This document shows, piece by piece, positions 39,701-51,400 of a stretch of 64,000 nucleotides of DNA; the first letter of the stretch is position 1; each line of letters opens with the position of its first letter. The notes under the pieces are model-generated. The model ran no database searches. It had not been told where the DNA came from and was given only the letters and a program-made list of their open reading frames with translations. This stretch comes from Xiphophorus maculatus (Eukaryota; Chordata; Actinopteri; Cyprinodontiformes; Poeciliidae). The stretch covers positions 3,492,802 through 3,556,801 of the forward strand of contig NC_036445.1 of the NCBI RefSeq assembly GCF_002775205.1, read 5' to 3'. The translations under genes and the position numbers were made by a program.

Positions 39701-41050
39701 TTACCAATCCATTTGGGTAGATTTTATATATTTATTTTTATTAAGCATAAATGTTATTGGAACGGGAAGTAGGATAAATAGCTAAGTACAATTTTCAAAT
39801 TACTAGTGACATGTTGTCAGGAAGTAGCACAAATACAATTTACTGAAATTAAGCTTGAGTCATGCGGTTATAAATAATTTAGTTTCCTGGTTGAAGTTTC
39901 ATTTTTCAATTTAGGATAGGTTGCATTGGGAATGTATTTATTTGAAACTAAAAAAAGGTAGGAAGCAAAAAGGAAATGGTATACATACCCATCTAATTTT
40001 TGAATGTTAAGGTAATACACCTCTGAATCTCTGGGTTTGAAGTCAATGCATGACTTCACCCTGAACTGGTCGAACGCTCTCAGGATGACTCCTCTAGCTT
40101 TCAAGTCTTCCATTTTACATGAAAATAAAGGAAAAGATCATTTTATTTCAGATAATACATTATGTAATGATTCTAAGAATAACTTTCTAAAGCCATTAAT
40201 TTGAATATTCTGCAATTAGTTTGTTTTCCCTTTGCAATAACTGTGAGGCAACAACGTTTTATTGATACTGATCAGTAAAGTCTAAAATTATTTCATGATC
40301 CCTTAATTGCCTATACAATTCTACACCTACAATAAGACAATCCTAAGAATTTGAATACACTAATAGTCACAAATATTCTGGTAGGAGTGAAACAATATAT
40401 TTACCAAGGCCTTTGTCCAAAACATAGGGGACTGGAGAAGTCCACAGTTTGTCCCCAGGAAGAATGCTACTCTTTTGAGCATTTGAAGGCTGAGTTATCA
40501 GTGCATAAGACAAAAACATTTAAAACCCCAGAATGCATTCAATTACACCTCACTGGACTGCCTGCAAAAATACTGAGCTTACCTCCCGGATATCATCAAG
40601 TGTTAAATCTGAGAGAAACCATAGAAGTTAATTACTATACAAAGATGATTTAAAATGTATTGTTAGTAATAGGGTGACTTGAAAATCTCACCAGAGTTAA
40701 TTTACCAGAACAAAAACAGTTTACCTTCTGTGATGTTATTTTTGCCAACATCTAAAAAAAAGATTTTCTGTTTTGAGTTGCCAATAATTGAAGACATCAC
40801 TTGAAATAATTGAGTTTTGTTATTTAACATGAAAAAAAAATGCATGGGAGAACTTACACACTATTTCTACATCCACCTGAATTCAAACATAAAAAATAAT
40901 AATAAATAAATAAAAACAAAAAAATATAAAAAATAGATGCTACATTCTATAGGACAGCACCACAATAAACAAGATACTTACCTCTGGGATGGAGTGTGCT
41001 GATGAAACAGCCAAGATTACCATAAGAAGGATGTAGCTTTTTATCCTCAT
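33744..41050 (-). CDS. Meprin-like astacin metallopeptidase, copy B; catalytic site intact
   Basis: Fourteen exons: 40982-41050, 40858-40876, 40725-40751, 40583-40608, 40405-40489, 39989-40106, 38047-38225, 37634-37852, 36990-37151, 35859-36086, 35265-35723, 34987-35160, 34098-34200, 33744-33822. They sum to 1947 bases, 648 residues. Signal peptide [20 protein letters not shown]; short propeptide; astacin domain with [15 protein letters not shown] (H144, E145, H148, H154) and Met-turn SVMHY, so peptidase activity is expected. MAM ([20 protein letters not shown]) and MATH domains follow; the end is hydrophobic ([14 protein letters not shown]) with no cytoplasmic tail. Neither copy has the EGF module of mammalian meprins, nor a recognisable FxGD propeptide switch. 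The MATH-distal exon at 34987 uses a GC donor (GAAG|gcaagt), where copy A has gtaagt. It is the head-to-tail sister of copy A: exons 2-8, 12 and 14 are equal in length. Confidence 0.93.
36673..36965 (+). repeat. tRNA-derived SINE-like element in meprin copy B intron
   Basis: Starts gtggtgcaatcggtgggttg with a B-box-like cagtttgatcctc. It continues ttgtgttcttgggaaagaac, tgctggtggggatcaagg and cgtgtgaatgtggacatgac, and ends near gacttgaaaaagacctatgc...catttacca. This is the word order of common fish SINEs (tgtccttgggcaagacac; gtgtgaatgtgtg; aaagcgctatata; ccattta). It creates the 36637-36897 ORF, which is not a gene. Confidence 0.65.
38265..38560. repeat. Interspersed inverted-repeat element in meprin copy B intron
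   Basis: aagttactctagaagttgtctt (about 38291-38312) is an imperfect inverted copy of aaggcaacttttagagtaact (about 38390-38410). After it come palindromic modules (aaagtgtcattatttaataaatgacactt) and gtcatg-rich words (cttcatgttcatgacaggtt, tatgtcatgtttatgacagt). It is a non-coding, probably DNA-transposon-derived repeat; the family is not identified. Confidence 0.5.
38765..38835. repeat. Nested palindrome with internal duplication
   Basis: cttcaaccatagat at the left is complementary, with one mismatch, to atctatggctgaag at the right. Inside, atagataaaatgattatcta occurs twice in tandem. A further ttcaaccataga copy follows on the right. Confidence 0.6.
39430..39715 (+). repeat. tRNA-derived SINE-like element in meprin copy B intron
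   Basis: ttaactggttaaaaccctca (B-box-like), then gtgtccttgttcaagacacc, tgctggtggtggtcagaggg, aacttgtgaatgtgtgcatg and a gaatgaatgaatgac run. It ends cttgataaagtgctataaca and ccatttacc. It has the same module order as the copy at 36673, only partly diverged. Confidence 0.7.
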
Positions 41051-41179
41051 GATATGTCTGTATAGAACCTAAATATTGAAACGTTTTAATCAAGGTATTC
41101 CTCAAAGCCAGACAGTCCAGTCAGCTGGGTTACTGTGCCTCTCTCTTATTTGTGTGGACCTTTAATAGCTTCAGCTGCC

Positions 41180-41188
41180 TTATATAAA
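41180..41188 (-). promoter_or_regulatory. TATA-box candidate for meprin copy B
   Basis: The minus strand reads ctgttttatataaggcag about 130 bases upstream of the ATG at 41050. A TATA at nearly the same distance in copy A supports a shared, inherited core promoter. Confidence 0.5.
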
Positions 41189-42075
41189 ACAGCTTAATTT
41201 CCGACATACAAACTTAATGATTGATAGAGAAGCCCAAAGGATTTCCTGGATAATGTTTTATGGATCATATTTGTATAGACAAAAAAAAAAAAAAAAATCA
41301 CCACATACTTTCATTTACATTTTGTTCAGCCAACAGAACTAATTTTAATAAATAAAAATACAATTTTGAGGAAAAAAAAAACTCCCAAAAAACTGCAAAT
41401 TTATTTTCTATTTAGATTTTGAAGTTTGTACCCAGATTAGTTAAGAACTTATTGTTTTATGGTGATTCCTTATAAAATGGCAATCTTAATATATGCAGAA
41501 TTTAGCATTGGAGATACTGGTTTGCTGTAAGTTAAAGATCATGGCATACTGCATCTACTAACGCAAATCAGAAAATACACCAGTAGGTGTGTCACTGCAC
41601 TGTTTTTTTTTCTTTTTGTGAAATACCTTGAGATGGCATATGTTGTGAATTGACATAATACAAGCTGAGTTGAATACTAAAACTTTAGAAGCTGCAAATG
41701 ATTTCACTTTGGAGGCAAAGAATTAAGACTTAAATTAAATTGAGAATGAATATTTTTGCATTTCGTCACCTTCCTCAAACTGGCCTCAGTCATTTTCTCC
41801 GAAAAGTGATTTTGGAAAAAAAACAAACAAACAAACAAAAAAAACTATTAGGGAGGTGACGATTTATAAAAGTGTCGCAACTAATACTGTTTTACGATAA
41901 TGTGAGAAGAAAGTCAACGCTTCAGTTCTCCAGCAGATGGAGCCCTTGGGCAATATATGATAAATTATTACAACAGCAATTTTGACTGTAAAAGACAAGC
42001 GGAAGCAGACCGATCTCTGCTTTCGTAATTACTCCGTCGTTCACATTGATTCCCTTCCTTCTGTTTTTGTTGCAG
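41189..42075. other. Bidirectional spacer between meprin copy B and cysteine-rich gene 1
   Basis: The two genes are divergently transcribed from this roughly 0.9-kb stretch. It contains A-rich tracts (41281-41298, 41821-41844). A good acceptor, tttttgttgcag, ends at 42075, so the cysteine-rich gene probably has an upstream non-coding exon in this region. No coding exon is recognised. Confidence 0.4.
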
Positions 42076-42101
42076 TCATAATCAACGTATTTGCTGCTAA
42101 A

Positions 42102-45100
42102 ATGGCTCTCACATATGAGGAACCACAACCAGAAAGTAAGTTTGTTAATATTTATTTTTGATGATATTGATATTTGTACTTTTTGATGGAGGCATTTCAT
42201 TCATTCCAGACTTGAACAGGTACTAGATGTTTTTTGATGTATCCGATTATGAAACACACATTAATTTATGTGTTATACATAATTATTCTTCTTAGGTTAG
42301 TCTCACAGTATTATACTAAAAAGGGACAGTAAGTTAGAAACTTCTTCTGCTCTGCAGTGTCCAGGCTGCATAGGCCTGAACACCGCAGGCTGCATAGGCG
42401 GCGGTTGACTTTTATTTCACACATTATTACGTCAAAATCCCTCTGTTTTAAGTTCACATAGAAGATGTGCGTTTTTGTAAAGTATTTTCCTAGTTTCGTA
42501 CGATTCAAAACCTTCTAAGAAATGCTTTTTACTGCGTCATTTATCCGCCCCGGCCTAGTTTCAAAAACTATGTGGTCTATACATATTAAAATTTAAAATT
42601 CATATTAAAATATTAAAATTTTACTGCTCTATAGAATACCCATAAATTGTATTTTTCTACCGTTACATATAAAGCGATTGCTGTAGGCTACTACGTTGCC
42701 AAAACGTGATTCAAAATCCTAGAATAAGAGAGAAGGTTTGAATTGGTTTTATATGGATCAAAGTAATGAAAAATAAATATCTTTTAGATAATACTACATA
42801 TGTTTTTCATTCTACAGTATTAGAGTGCATTCTTAAATTTTCTCAAAGGTTTCACTTCCTTTGTGTGAGCAATTACTGTGAACGGCAAATTAACATCTCA
42901 AATGTCATCTGAAGGCAAGTGTCTGAAATATATATTCAAATCACACAAACCACAGAGAGTTGCATTTTTAATAACAGTCCAAATGTATCCTATTTACAAT
43001 ACAATTACAACATATTCAGTTAAAATAGCTTAATCTTTGTCAGGAGGCACAGATAAATGCAGAGTCATTAACTTTGTAGCAGTCAAGAGCAAACATGTGG
43101 CAACGGGACATTTTCTTTTGAGCAGGAAGAAACCTTTAGCAGAACCAGTTCAGTAAATTTAAGCCATCTGCTTTAATTTGGAGATAAGAGTCACTATTTA
43201 AGCAGCACCTTACATCCACTGACCATCAGTTACTAATTTGTACTCAACATATGGTGCAAATGAACAGATATTGTTAATGTTTTCTCTTAGTGTCATATTT
43301 TTACAAGATTTTCTTCTACACTTTTTATATTATACACTTTCCGAATATTAAGTTGATGCGTTTGAATGTTGTTGCTTTGTGATCTAACCCTAACCATATT
43401 ATGTTTTAATCTTAAAGGTGGGAAAGACATACACACCCAGGAAAGTGGGTATGTTTATCCATTGTCTTCCCTTTTACTTTCATTTTGATAAATGCCAACA
43501 TTTTTAAATTTAAGCTAATATTTTCTGTAAACACATTTGTTTGTCTGTTACAGTGATGCAGGTTTCTCAGCTGACATAAAGCACGTCTTCAGTGACAATT
43601 ACCAAGACAACATTCCTGGATGTGGGCTGACAAATGCAAATAAAAAGAGTTCTGTGAGACCCATGTTTATTGAAGCAGAGATCTCTGAGCTGACAAAGAA
43701 GGAAATGCCAGTGGTGTTTGAGCCTAAGTACCTTGTGTCTACCGGGAAAGAGTTGGGTGAAGCGAGAAACAGGAAGCAGTCAAGCCCTGACCTGGAAGAG
43801 CAACCATTTCAAGGAAAGATGGACAGAGGACTGAAAGAAGTGTTTCCTCCATGCCGCCCGAGACAGAAAGCTCGCAAAAACATTCAAAAGAGTCATCCGA
43901 GGGTTCCAGGAAGAAGAAATACTAACCGCCACAGCACAAATTTAAAGTGGAAAACCTTGATTGGTGGTATGAAGTTATAAATCTTTTTATATTTCCTATG
44001 CTCAAAGTTAAAGAAATAATATGCATGAGAAATAAACACACATTGTATTTCTTGTCTGTTTTTACAGTGTGTTGTTCCATGATGACAATGCAGTTAGTTG
44101 TCTGTGACGCATCAGCTGGTATGTTCTTAAAAACTTTTCAATATAGTGCTTCATTTAACTCCTCTTCAAACCACCAGAAACATTTCACTTACAAAGCAAT
44201 AATTATTAGAGCACTGATATATTCGTCTATTTTAAGTGTAAAATTGATCGTCATTGAATAATGCAGGTTCACTACTTTCAATAAAATATGTTAAGGTTAA
44301 TGAGCCAATCATTAACTAAAGTTGGAAAGCTAAAACTAATTATGACTTAATTCAAACCTTCAGGATTTGACAGAAAAATTCAAAGATTCTATCATTCACT
44401 CTTACCTTTAGAAAAACTAAAGTATTATCTTATGAAGACAGGAAGAAGCCATCTGTGTGGATAGGCATGTATTCCAACTAGAGCGGGAATGTCAGTGCCC
44501 AACGGTGAAAAATACAACAATAATTTCCTCTACTTCACTATTATAAAAGCATCAAGAAGTTTATTTGTAGCCAACAATAATGAAGCATCTAATAAAGGTA
44601 GTCGGTATACTGCATGCAAACTGATGTAATATCAAGCCTTTCATATTTTAATCTGTTTTGATAATTGTTGATTGAAATCTGCATTTTATAATACAAGTAG
44701 TGTTTTAAGAATAGTCCTTTCTATCATTTGTGGCTGTCATAGATTAACTGATCTCTCATTCCTAACAAGACTTTGCAGCTTTACTCTCCAAACTAAATAG
44801 CAAAATAACATAACACCACAAACTATGAGACATTTCCAGTAGCAAAACATTTTTTTGCATAGCTTATATTCTCGTTTTTGTATAAAAAAACACATATGTA
44901 CTCCAAAGAAATGTTTATGTATTTGTGTATTTAAATGTGTTTTACCAGATCTGAAGAAAGTAGAAAAATTACAAGATTTTGTTTTAAACTTGTTACTCTT
45001 AGAACTAGTACAGGCCATGATAATCATCATAAGATTTGTCTTATTTTAACATCTTTTTAACATGATGTTGCTAACATAAAACCAAGAGTTTGAGTAAAAG

Positions 45101-47056
45101 GGTGTGTTATTTTTTTTTATCTGTTAAGTCACTGTTTATTTTCTCACGTTGGACCCACAGGCATTTGCTTCACCTGCATGGATAAGGCCAGATGTCCAAA
45201 CCTGATAACAATATATGTGAAAAATGATCGTCTGGTCTATGACAGACCCACTGAAGCAGAAATCCCAACGTGTTCTGGAGCCCCTCCCATCACACAGAAC
45301 TGTTTTGTGTGCCGGTCTCTGTCAGACGTGAACATCTACTGTCCCAACAACATCACAACATTTGAGGCTGAGGATTGCAATGGCTCAAGAATCACAAACA
45401 TCATTAAAGGGTGTAAGTATTTCATAAAGCACTTATGTATTATGAAGTACTACACAAGTGCATGAAAAAGAACTCAGCTGCAGTTCCTTCCAGAATATTT
45501 TAAACTCCTTGAACATTTTATATGTTGACATATTTTCATCACAAACTTAAGCGACGGACTAGAGCTGCCCAGTACATCAAACTGAATTCATTATCACAAT
45601 ATCAGTACACGTAGTATTACAATCACAAAGGGCCACTTGGATGCAATATTTGGTAGAATCTCATATTTCAATTGTTTTGCTTTCTCATCCTGTATAATTT
45701 CTAAGGTACTTTGCCAGTTGAATTAACTCTGACTTCAATTAAATTCAGTTAAATTATATTAATTCAATCCCCTTCGTAATAATAAATAAAACAAATGTCT
45801 AAAAAATTAGGCTTAAAATAAATCAATGCTATTATTGCATAAGTACGGTAATATAAGGAGTCTGAAATTTTTATCTAATCTTCTTTGCAACATAGCTCAA
45901 GGTTACGGAAGAGGATTAGGGCCACCGAAAAAAAAAAAAAAGAATTCTGAGATTAAAGTCTCAGTCTAGTTAATCTCAAAATTCTGACTTTAATCTCAGA
46001 ATTCTGACTTTAAAGTCAGAATTATTTTTTTCATTTTTTTGGTGGCCCTAATCCTCTTTCGTACAAGGTCAATCAGCTTAGATGAGGAGTGTCTTTGTAT
46101 AAATCTTACTTGAGATTGTTAACTGGTTTTAGGTCTACACTTTTTTCACTTATTTCACTTTTTTCTGTATAGTTTTTAACTCATGTTTTAGACATTTATT
46201 CAAATAATATTGAAATGCAGATGTGTTTAGAATGTTCAAACCTTGGGGACTCGTGTCGATCCAGAAAGCTTTGAAATTTCATCACCGTTTTGCCATTTTA
46301 AAGTAAACTGAAAAATATATGTGATATACCAGTACTTATAAATTCTAAAGTCAAAACAAAAGTTATACCTTGGGACTTATATCAAATGTTCATATTTCTT
46401 CTGTCAGGAGAAGATTTTAAAAAAAATCTCCTTTCCTCTCTTGTCAACTCTTTTGCCCATTCATCTCAATTTTATGTTTTATTTTTTGCCTTCAGGTGAA
46501 GAGCAGCAGACGTCTTACCTGGCACCTACTGGACCAGCTAACGAAGCGAGTATGTATATGGTTTGGATCACAACACTATTGGCCTTTGCAGGTCATTGAA
46601 ATTAACTGTGATAATTGTCATAAAAGCACAGTTTTCTGGTGCTCTTTCTTTTATTGCAATGTGGCAGAAAATAAAGGGTGACAATTCTAGTTGGCTGTAG
46701 GTTTGGAGTCAAACCACATATAGCTGGACAGAGAACTGATATCAGTACATATGGGTCTTTCTCTACCACTGAGCCCTGAGACAGATAGCAGGGCTGTCTT
46801 GATCTGTTGAGAAGGTAGTCAAGCAAAAAACAATTCAAAATGCCTTTGAAAATCTATTTAACATCTAGTTTTCATTCTAATACTATTTACTATTTTTGCT
46901 TCATTTGTAGGTCGCACTCATTTACTTACTGGACTCATGGGTAGTGTTGGTATGTATTATGGATCTTGTTGGTGGGATAAATTAACAAGCCTTTTGTTTT
47001 TTGTTTGACTCAACTTGTGTTGTCATTTTACAGTTGCTGTTGTGATGCTGCTCTGA
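42102..47056 (+). CDS. Unrecognised cysteine-rich surface protein 1, apparently with a long basic N-terminal extension
   Basis: Model: 42102-42135, 43418-43448, 43554-43966, 44068-44118, 45161-45412, 46496-46549, 46911-46949, 47034-47056. Total 897 bases (298 residues), every junction AG/GT and in phase. The last five exons match the neighbouring gene 2. They encode a weakly hydrophobic stretch (GVCCSMMTMQLVV), a nine-cysteine domain (CFTCMDKARCPN ... NCFVCRSLSDVNIYCPNN ... FEAEDCNG ... IIKGCEEQQT) and a short hydrophobic end (LMGSVVAVVMLL) like a GPI signal. The first three exons give about 160 charged, basic residues (KDIHTQESG, RPRQKARKNIQK, RVPGRRNTNRH) absent from gene 2. If exon 43554 is not spliced at 43966, it reads to TAA at 43978-43980, so a separate small gene is the alternative. 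AATAAA lies at 47284-47289. I do not recognise the family; no function is proposed. Confidence 0.65.
45903..46064. mobile_element. MITE with 24-bp terminal inverted repeats
   Basis: Left ttacggaagaggattagggc(cacc) and right ggtggccctaatcctctttc(gtac) are complementary at all but about one or two of 24 positions. The interior is a poly(A) run plus repeated gaattctgagattaaagtct / actttaatctcagaattctg words, which fold back on themselves. There is no coding capacity. It lies in the intron between exons 45161-45412 and 46496-46549 of cysteine-rich gene 1. Confidence 0.8.
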
Positions 47057-48330
47057 ATCACGGTGATCTACATCATGAGTGTGCCTGGTTGTGAAGACTG
47101 AACCTGCTATTATTTCATCACAATTTGTGCTTAAATGCAACTTTTATTTTCAGGTCTGGAAGAATGAAGATGGTTGGTTAAATTTTCCATAGAGTTGGAT
47201 TTTTAAATAATTCTTCTTAACATTTCTGTTAATTTTCTGATATTTTTTGTTTATACGTTTTGTTTTTTTAGTTGTATATGTATAATAAACTCAAAAATCA
47301 AATAATCCCAAAAATAAAGTAAGTTACTTATGATATTTTTAATCTCTAACTATTTACAGTAACACCTTTTTATATTTGTTAACATTATAGGAAATGTGAT
47401 GAAAGCACTAAAGAAAATCCAGGTAGAAACTGCTCCCATAGTCACTATTACTCCCTTGATTCTGTTTTTGTTGCTTGCTATTTTCCACTTGTGTATTTGC
47501 TTTAAGTCTTTTTCTTTGTAGTTAACCACACTTATTACTACTGCGACTTGCTGATCAATCAATTGCCAAGTCAATACAAAATCCTTAAGGCTAATTAATT
47601 TTTAAATGCATGCTAGTCTTAATGACATATTACTGTTTGCAATTAATAAACAATAAAAATACTTCCAACATGATACGGTTTTGGTTATTTAAAGCTATTG
47701 TGGTTTTAGTAGGTCAAAATTATATTTATAGTGCCCATTTTGTTGAGTCATTGATTAAGCAGAATGATCACTAATGAGAACAAGATACTGTGTGGGCAGA
47801 TATCACTGTTCAAAAATCTGGTTGTTTGAAGCATCAGTGAAGCATAAAGTGTATTAAAGTGTCACAAAAAATCTATTAAACCAGTCTCTGAACTCTGACA
47901 ATGCTTTTTTTTCCCCAGTTAATTTTCCCCAAAGCATATTTTACATTACAGCAATATTAACAGTAGCTCAGAAATACTTTGATAGAAAGTGATTAGACCG
48001 ATAAGAAGACGCTCAAAGAACTGCAAGTTTGCATTTACAATGAGGCCAAAACTTTTATGAGTTACAAGAGTGTTGTGTAAATAATTTTAAGAGTTGATGT
48101 GAAATTGAGTTTCTCTTGCTCTCTCTTCCTCATTCTCTCTTTCTCCTTCTCTCTCTCTCTCTCTCTCTCCATTTTTTGCTCTGAGGAACAACTATTAAAC
48201 CTACAAGGTTGTAATAAGTTAATTGAGTTAACTTGCAAAACCTATTTATTCTTGAGATGTAATCATTTTCTACTGGACTAAACACATCAATGCATTCTTC
48301 CTCTCATCACCTTCTCTTACCCAAAAATAA
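47057..48330. other. Spacer between the two cysteine-rich genes
   Basis: Holds the 3' UTR of gene 1 (AATAAA at 47284-47289) and a pyrimidine-rich CT microsatellite at about 48112-48170. No further gene is seen. Confidence 0.5.
48112..48170 (+). repeat. CT microsatellite / polypyrimidine tract
   Basis: ttgctctctcttcctcattc is followed by an uninterrupted (CT)n run ending near ctctctccattttttg. It lies about 250 bases upstream of the start codon of cysteine-rich gene 2. Confidence 0.85.
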
Positions 48331-48345
48331 AAAGCCTCCACGTGG
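48327..48345 (+). promoter_or_regulatory. Possible core promoter of cysteine-rich gene 2 (A/T box plus E-box)
   Basis: aataaaaag (48327-48335), a weak TATA-like box, is followed at once by the perfect palindrome CCACGTGG (E-box CACGTG, 48339-48344), about 80 bases before the ATG at 48421. Assignment is by position only. Confidence 0.3.
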
Positions 48346-48420
48346 TGAGGCTAAATGTTAAACATAACTTCCTGTATTAGTCAAAAACGTACCAGATAGC
48401 TTTGGCAACAACAACTGATC

Positions 48421-51400
48421 ATGATTCGTGCGATCACCAAGCCACTGGCAAAATGTAAGTTATTTTTTCAGTTTCTAATTAGTTTAGCTTGAACAAGTCA
48501 CTGAGAAACCTTGTATTTTTGCTGAATTTTATTTTTCTTTCACTCATCGTAAGCCTCAAAAACAATTCCTGGGAAGCTTAGGTGGTTAACCAAAACCCCC
48601 AGCCTTAAATAACATTATGAATGCAACATCCCTTTTGTTCTGGTCTGAATGAGATTAACACATTTAGTATCAACGCTTTTAACAGTTTTCATTCAAAGCT
48701 TTTAACAGTTTTCATTCAAAGCTTTTAACAGTTTTCATTCAAAACTTTTAACAGTTTTCATTCTCGGCTGGCATTCCAAGACTGTTCAGGTATTCCACAA
48801 TTTTTGACTATCAATATTTAATCATAATAATGATGTGTTAATGTCAAATGCTAGAGTCTTTCAAAATTATTTGCTAAATAAATATAGGATAATGGTGTAT
48901 CAAATAGAATGTGTGTTTAGAATTATTTACACATGTTTTAAATGTTAGTCTTGATATCTACACAATCAAAAGACAGGAAATGTTTGCTACATTCGTATTT
49001 ATTGAATTTATGAAACAGATCCATCTAAATGTTAAGTAAACATTCTAAGGTGACACCTGAAACAGTGATGCCAGTGGTCAACACTTTGTATCTGCTTTTG
49101 ATAAAATCCAGTAATCACATTAAAGAAACTAAACATATATCTTTTTGATTTTCCATGTTCTTTTCAGGTAATAAAACACACAAGAAACTTTATCCTCTGA
49201 GATATAAACCTGTTCTACTGAACATGTCCACCACATGTAATAAAACGTTATGACAGCAGAAGCAGCCATTACAGAAACTCTATAAGTTGCATCAGGCTTT
49301 CTGAAATGGAGGGCAGAAAAAGTGCAGTAGAAGATCTGAAAAGACAAAATCACAATAATTTATTTTGTAGAAAGCGAAAGTTCAGATTAACAATTATAAA
49401 TCCCTGCCAGTTAGGGATATGATATTTAATCTAGGTTCACTGCTTATATAAATGAAAACCATTATTTGTGTAAGTTATTCTTTGTTATCCAGTTCAATGC
49501 AGTTTTATTGTTTGTGTCACTATAAAAACCCTATAATTGTGTTTGACTGAATTTTATTTTGGAGTGTACCATATTGCTGTCAGGACTGTTATTATGATAT
49601 TAATGTCTTTGGAATTTCTTAAAAAGATATAAAAGGATGTTTATAGACAGAAAGTAACATGATAGACATAACAAAGTCTATTTTGTTACAATTCTTAAGT
49701 AATTTGGCTACTTTGTCGAATTACTTCTCAAGTTTCTTCAGCAATTTAATATATACATTATAAATTAATTATCATAAGTAGAAATGCACTTTTATTTCTC
49801 TTACAGTGTTTCTTTGCTGTCTGGTAGCAGTGAAACTAGCTACTATCTGTCATGGATCTGCTGGTATGTTTGTAAACACTTATAATCCCTTATTTTTATT
49901 TAATTGTTTAAAATGATTGGCCATAAATTGTAATTACCCTTGTTGAATCAGTAATGTATTTTTTTAAACAGGTTTATTATTATCTTTTAACTTTTACTCA
50001 GTGAACTTGAAGCACACTATGTGTTTATATATCGTCATTTTATCCACGTTTCTCTAGATTGGACGACACATGACTGCTTTACCTGCAGGGACAAGATCAG
50101 ATGCCCAAACATAGTGAGGATTTTTGGACCTCACGACTCTCTTCTCTTTGAAAAAGAACCTAAAGAAAACATTCCAAATTGTTCTGGAGTTCGTCCAGTA
50201 GGAAAGAACTGCTCAGTGTGCCATTCCAACTCCAGCATCAAAATCTACTGTCCAAACAACATCCAGAAATTTGAGGCAGAGATGAATGGGCTGAAAATTA
50301 CCAACATATCTAAAGGGTGTAAGTAAGGCATTGCAAAACATTAATCTTTGATGATGTTAAGTGACTGTTGTTTCACCACTGAAATAACATTGTTTAATAG
50401 CAAATCTGTTTTCTACTGTAAATTGAATATACACTGCTCAAAAAAATAAAGGGAACATTTAAACAGATATTTAACACCTAAAGTGTTCCCTTTATTTTTT
50501 TGAGCAGTATATATATATATATACATACAGTATATGTGCATTTTTATATATATAAAACATTTTTAATTTTTTTTATTAATTTGTAGGTGAAGAACAGCAA
50601 ACCACTAACCGTACATTCCATGGACCGACTACTGGTGCAAGTACGCATACACACACAGCAGAGTCAAAAAAACTATGCTCACTATGGCCTTTATTTTTAA
50701 TCAATCAGGACATGACCACCTATGTGATGGCATATTTAACTGCCCTTTGATGCTAAAACACCCATAGGTTATTGATGCATGGACTCCACTAGGCTTTTGA
50801 AAGTTGTCTAAAAGCTTAGTCAGGTGCATATGATTCCACTCTTTACAGTGTTAAAGTTACACTGATGTCCATACTAACTTTTCAGAGTTGATTTTACTTT
50901 GACTGGAGTTAAATTGAGTTACAGAGTAAACTTGATTAACAGATACATAACACTAGCAGCATTACTTTTCAAGTGTTATTCTAATTAATATCCAATAGTG
51001 TAACATGGCAAGCTACTGGTTTGTAACTACAGCAGTCTGACAGAAGCAAATCTGCAGCTTTGGCCATTGGCCTTTCTGACCAACATTAGCAGGCAAGGTG
51101 AGAAAAGTGTCTTGTCCATGGATACTGTTTTAAAAACTATTTTAACTCTTTTTACACCAGCACTGTAAACCTTAAGGGAGCATTTTATACTCCCTGTTCT
51201 TGAATTGACTCTTGAAGTTCTGACCCAGCCACTTAGTCATCACAATTTGGCTCCTATCAAATTTGCTTACCTATGAGAATAAAAATGCTTACTTATTGAC
51301 TAAAAGAGCAATATTATTCACTTCCCCTGTCAGTAGTCACTATATTATGAATGACTAGCGACACAGCAGATAATTAGTCACTAGATGTTGGGCAGATTGT

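Noticed and set aside
43947-44261. 104-codon plus-strand ORF
   Set aside because: Overlaps the end of one cysteine-rich gene 1 exon and the next in other frames; no independent motif.
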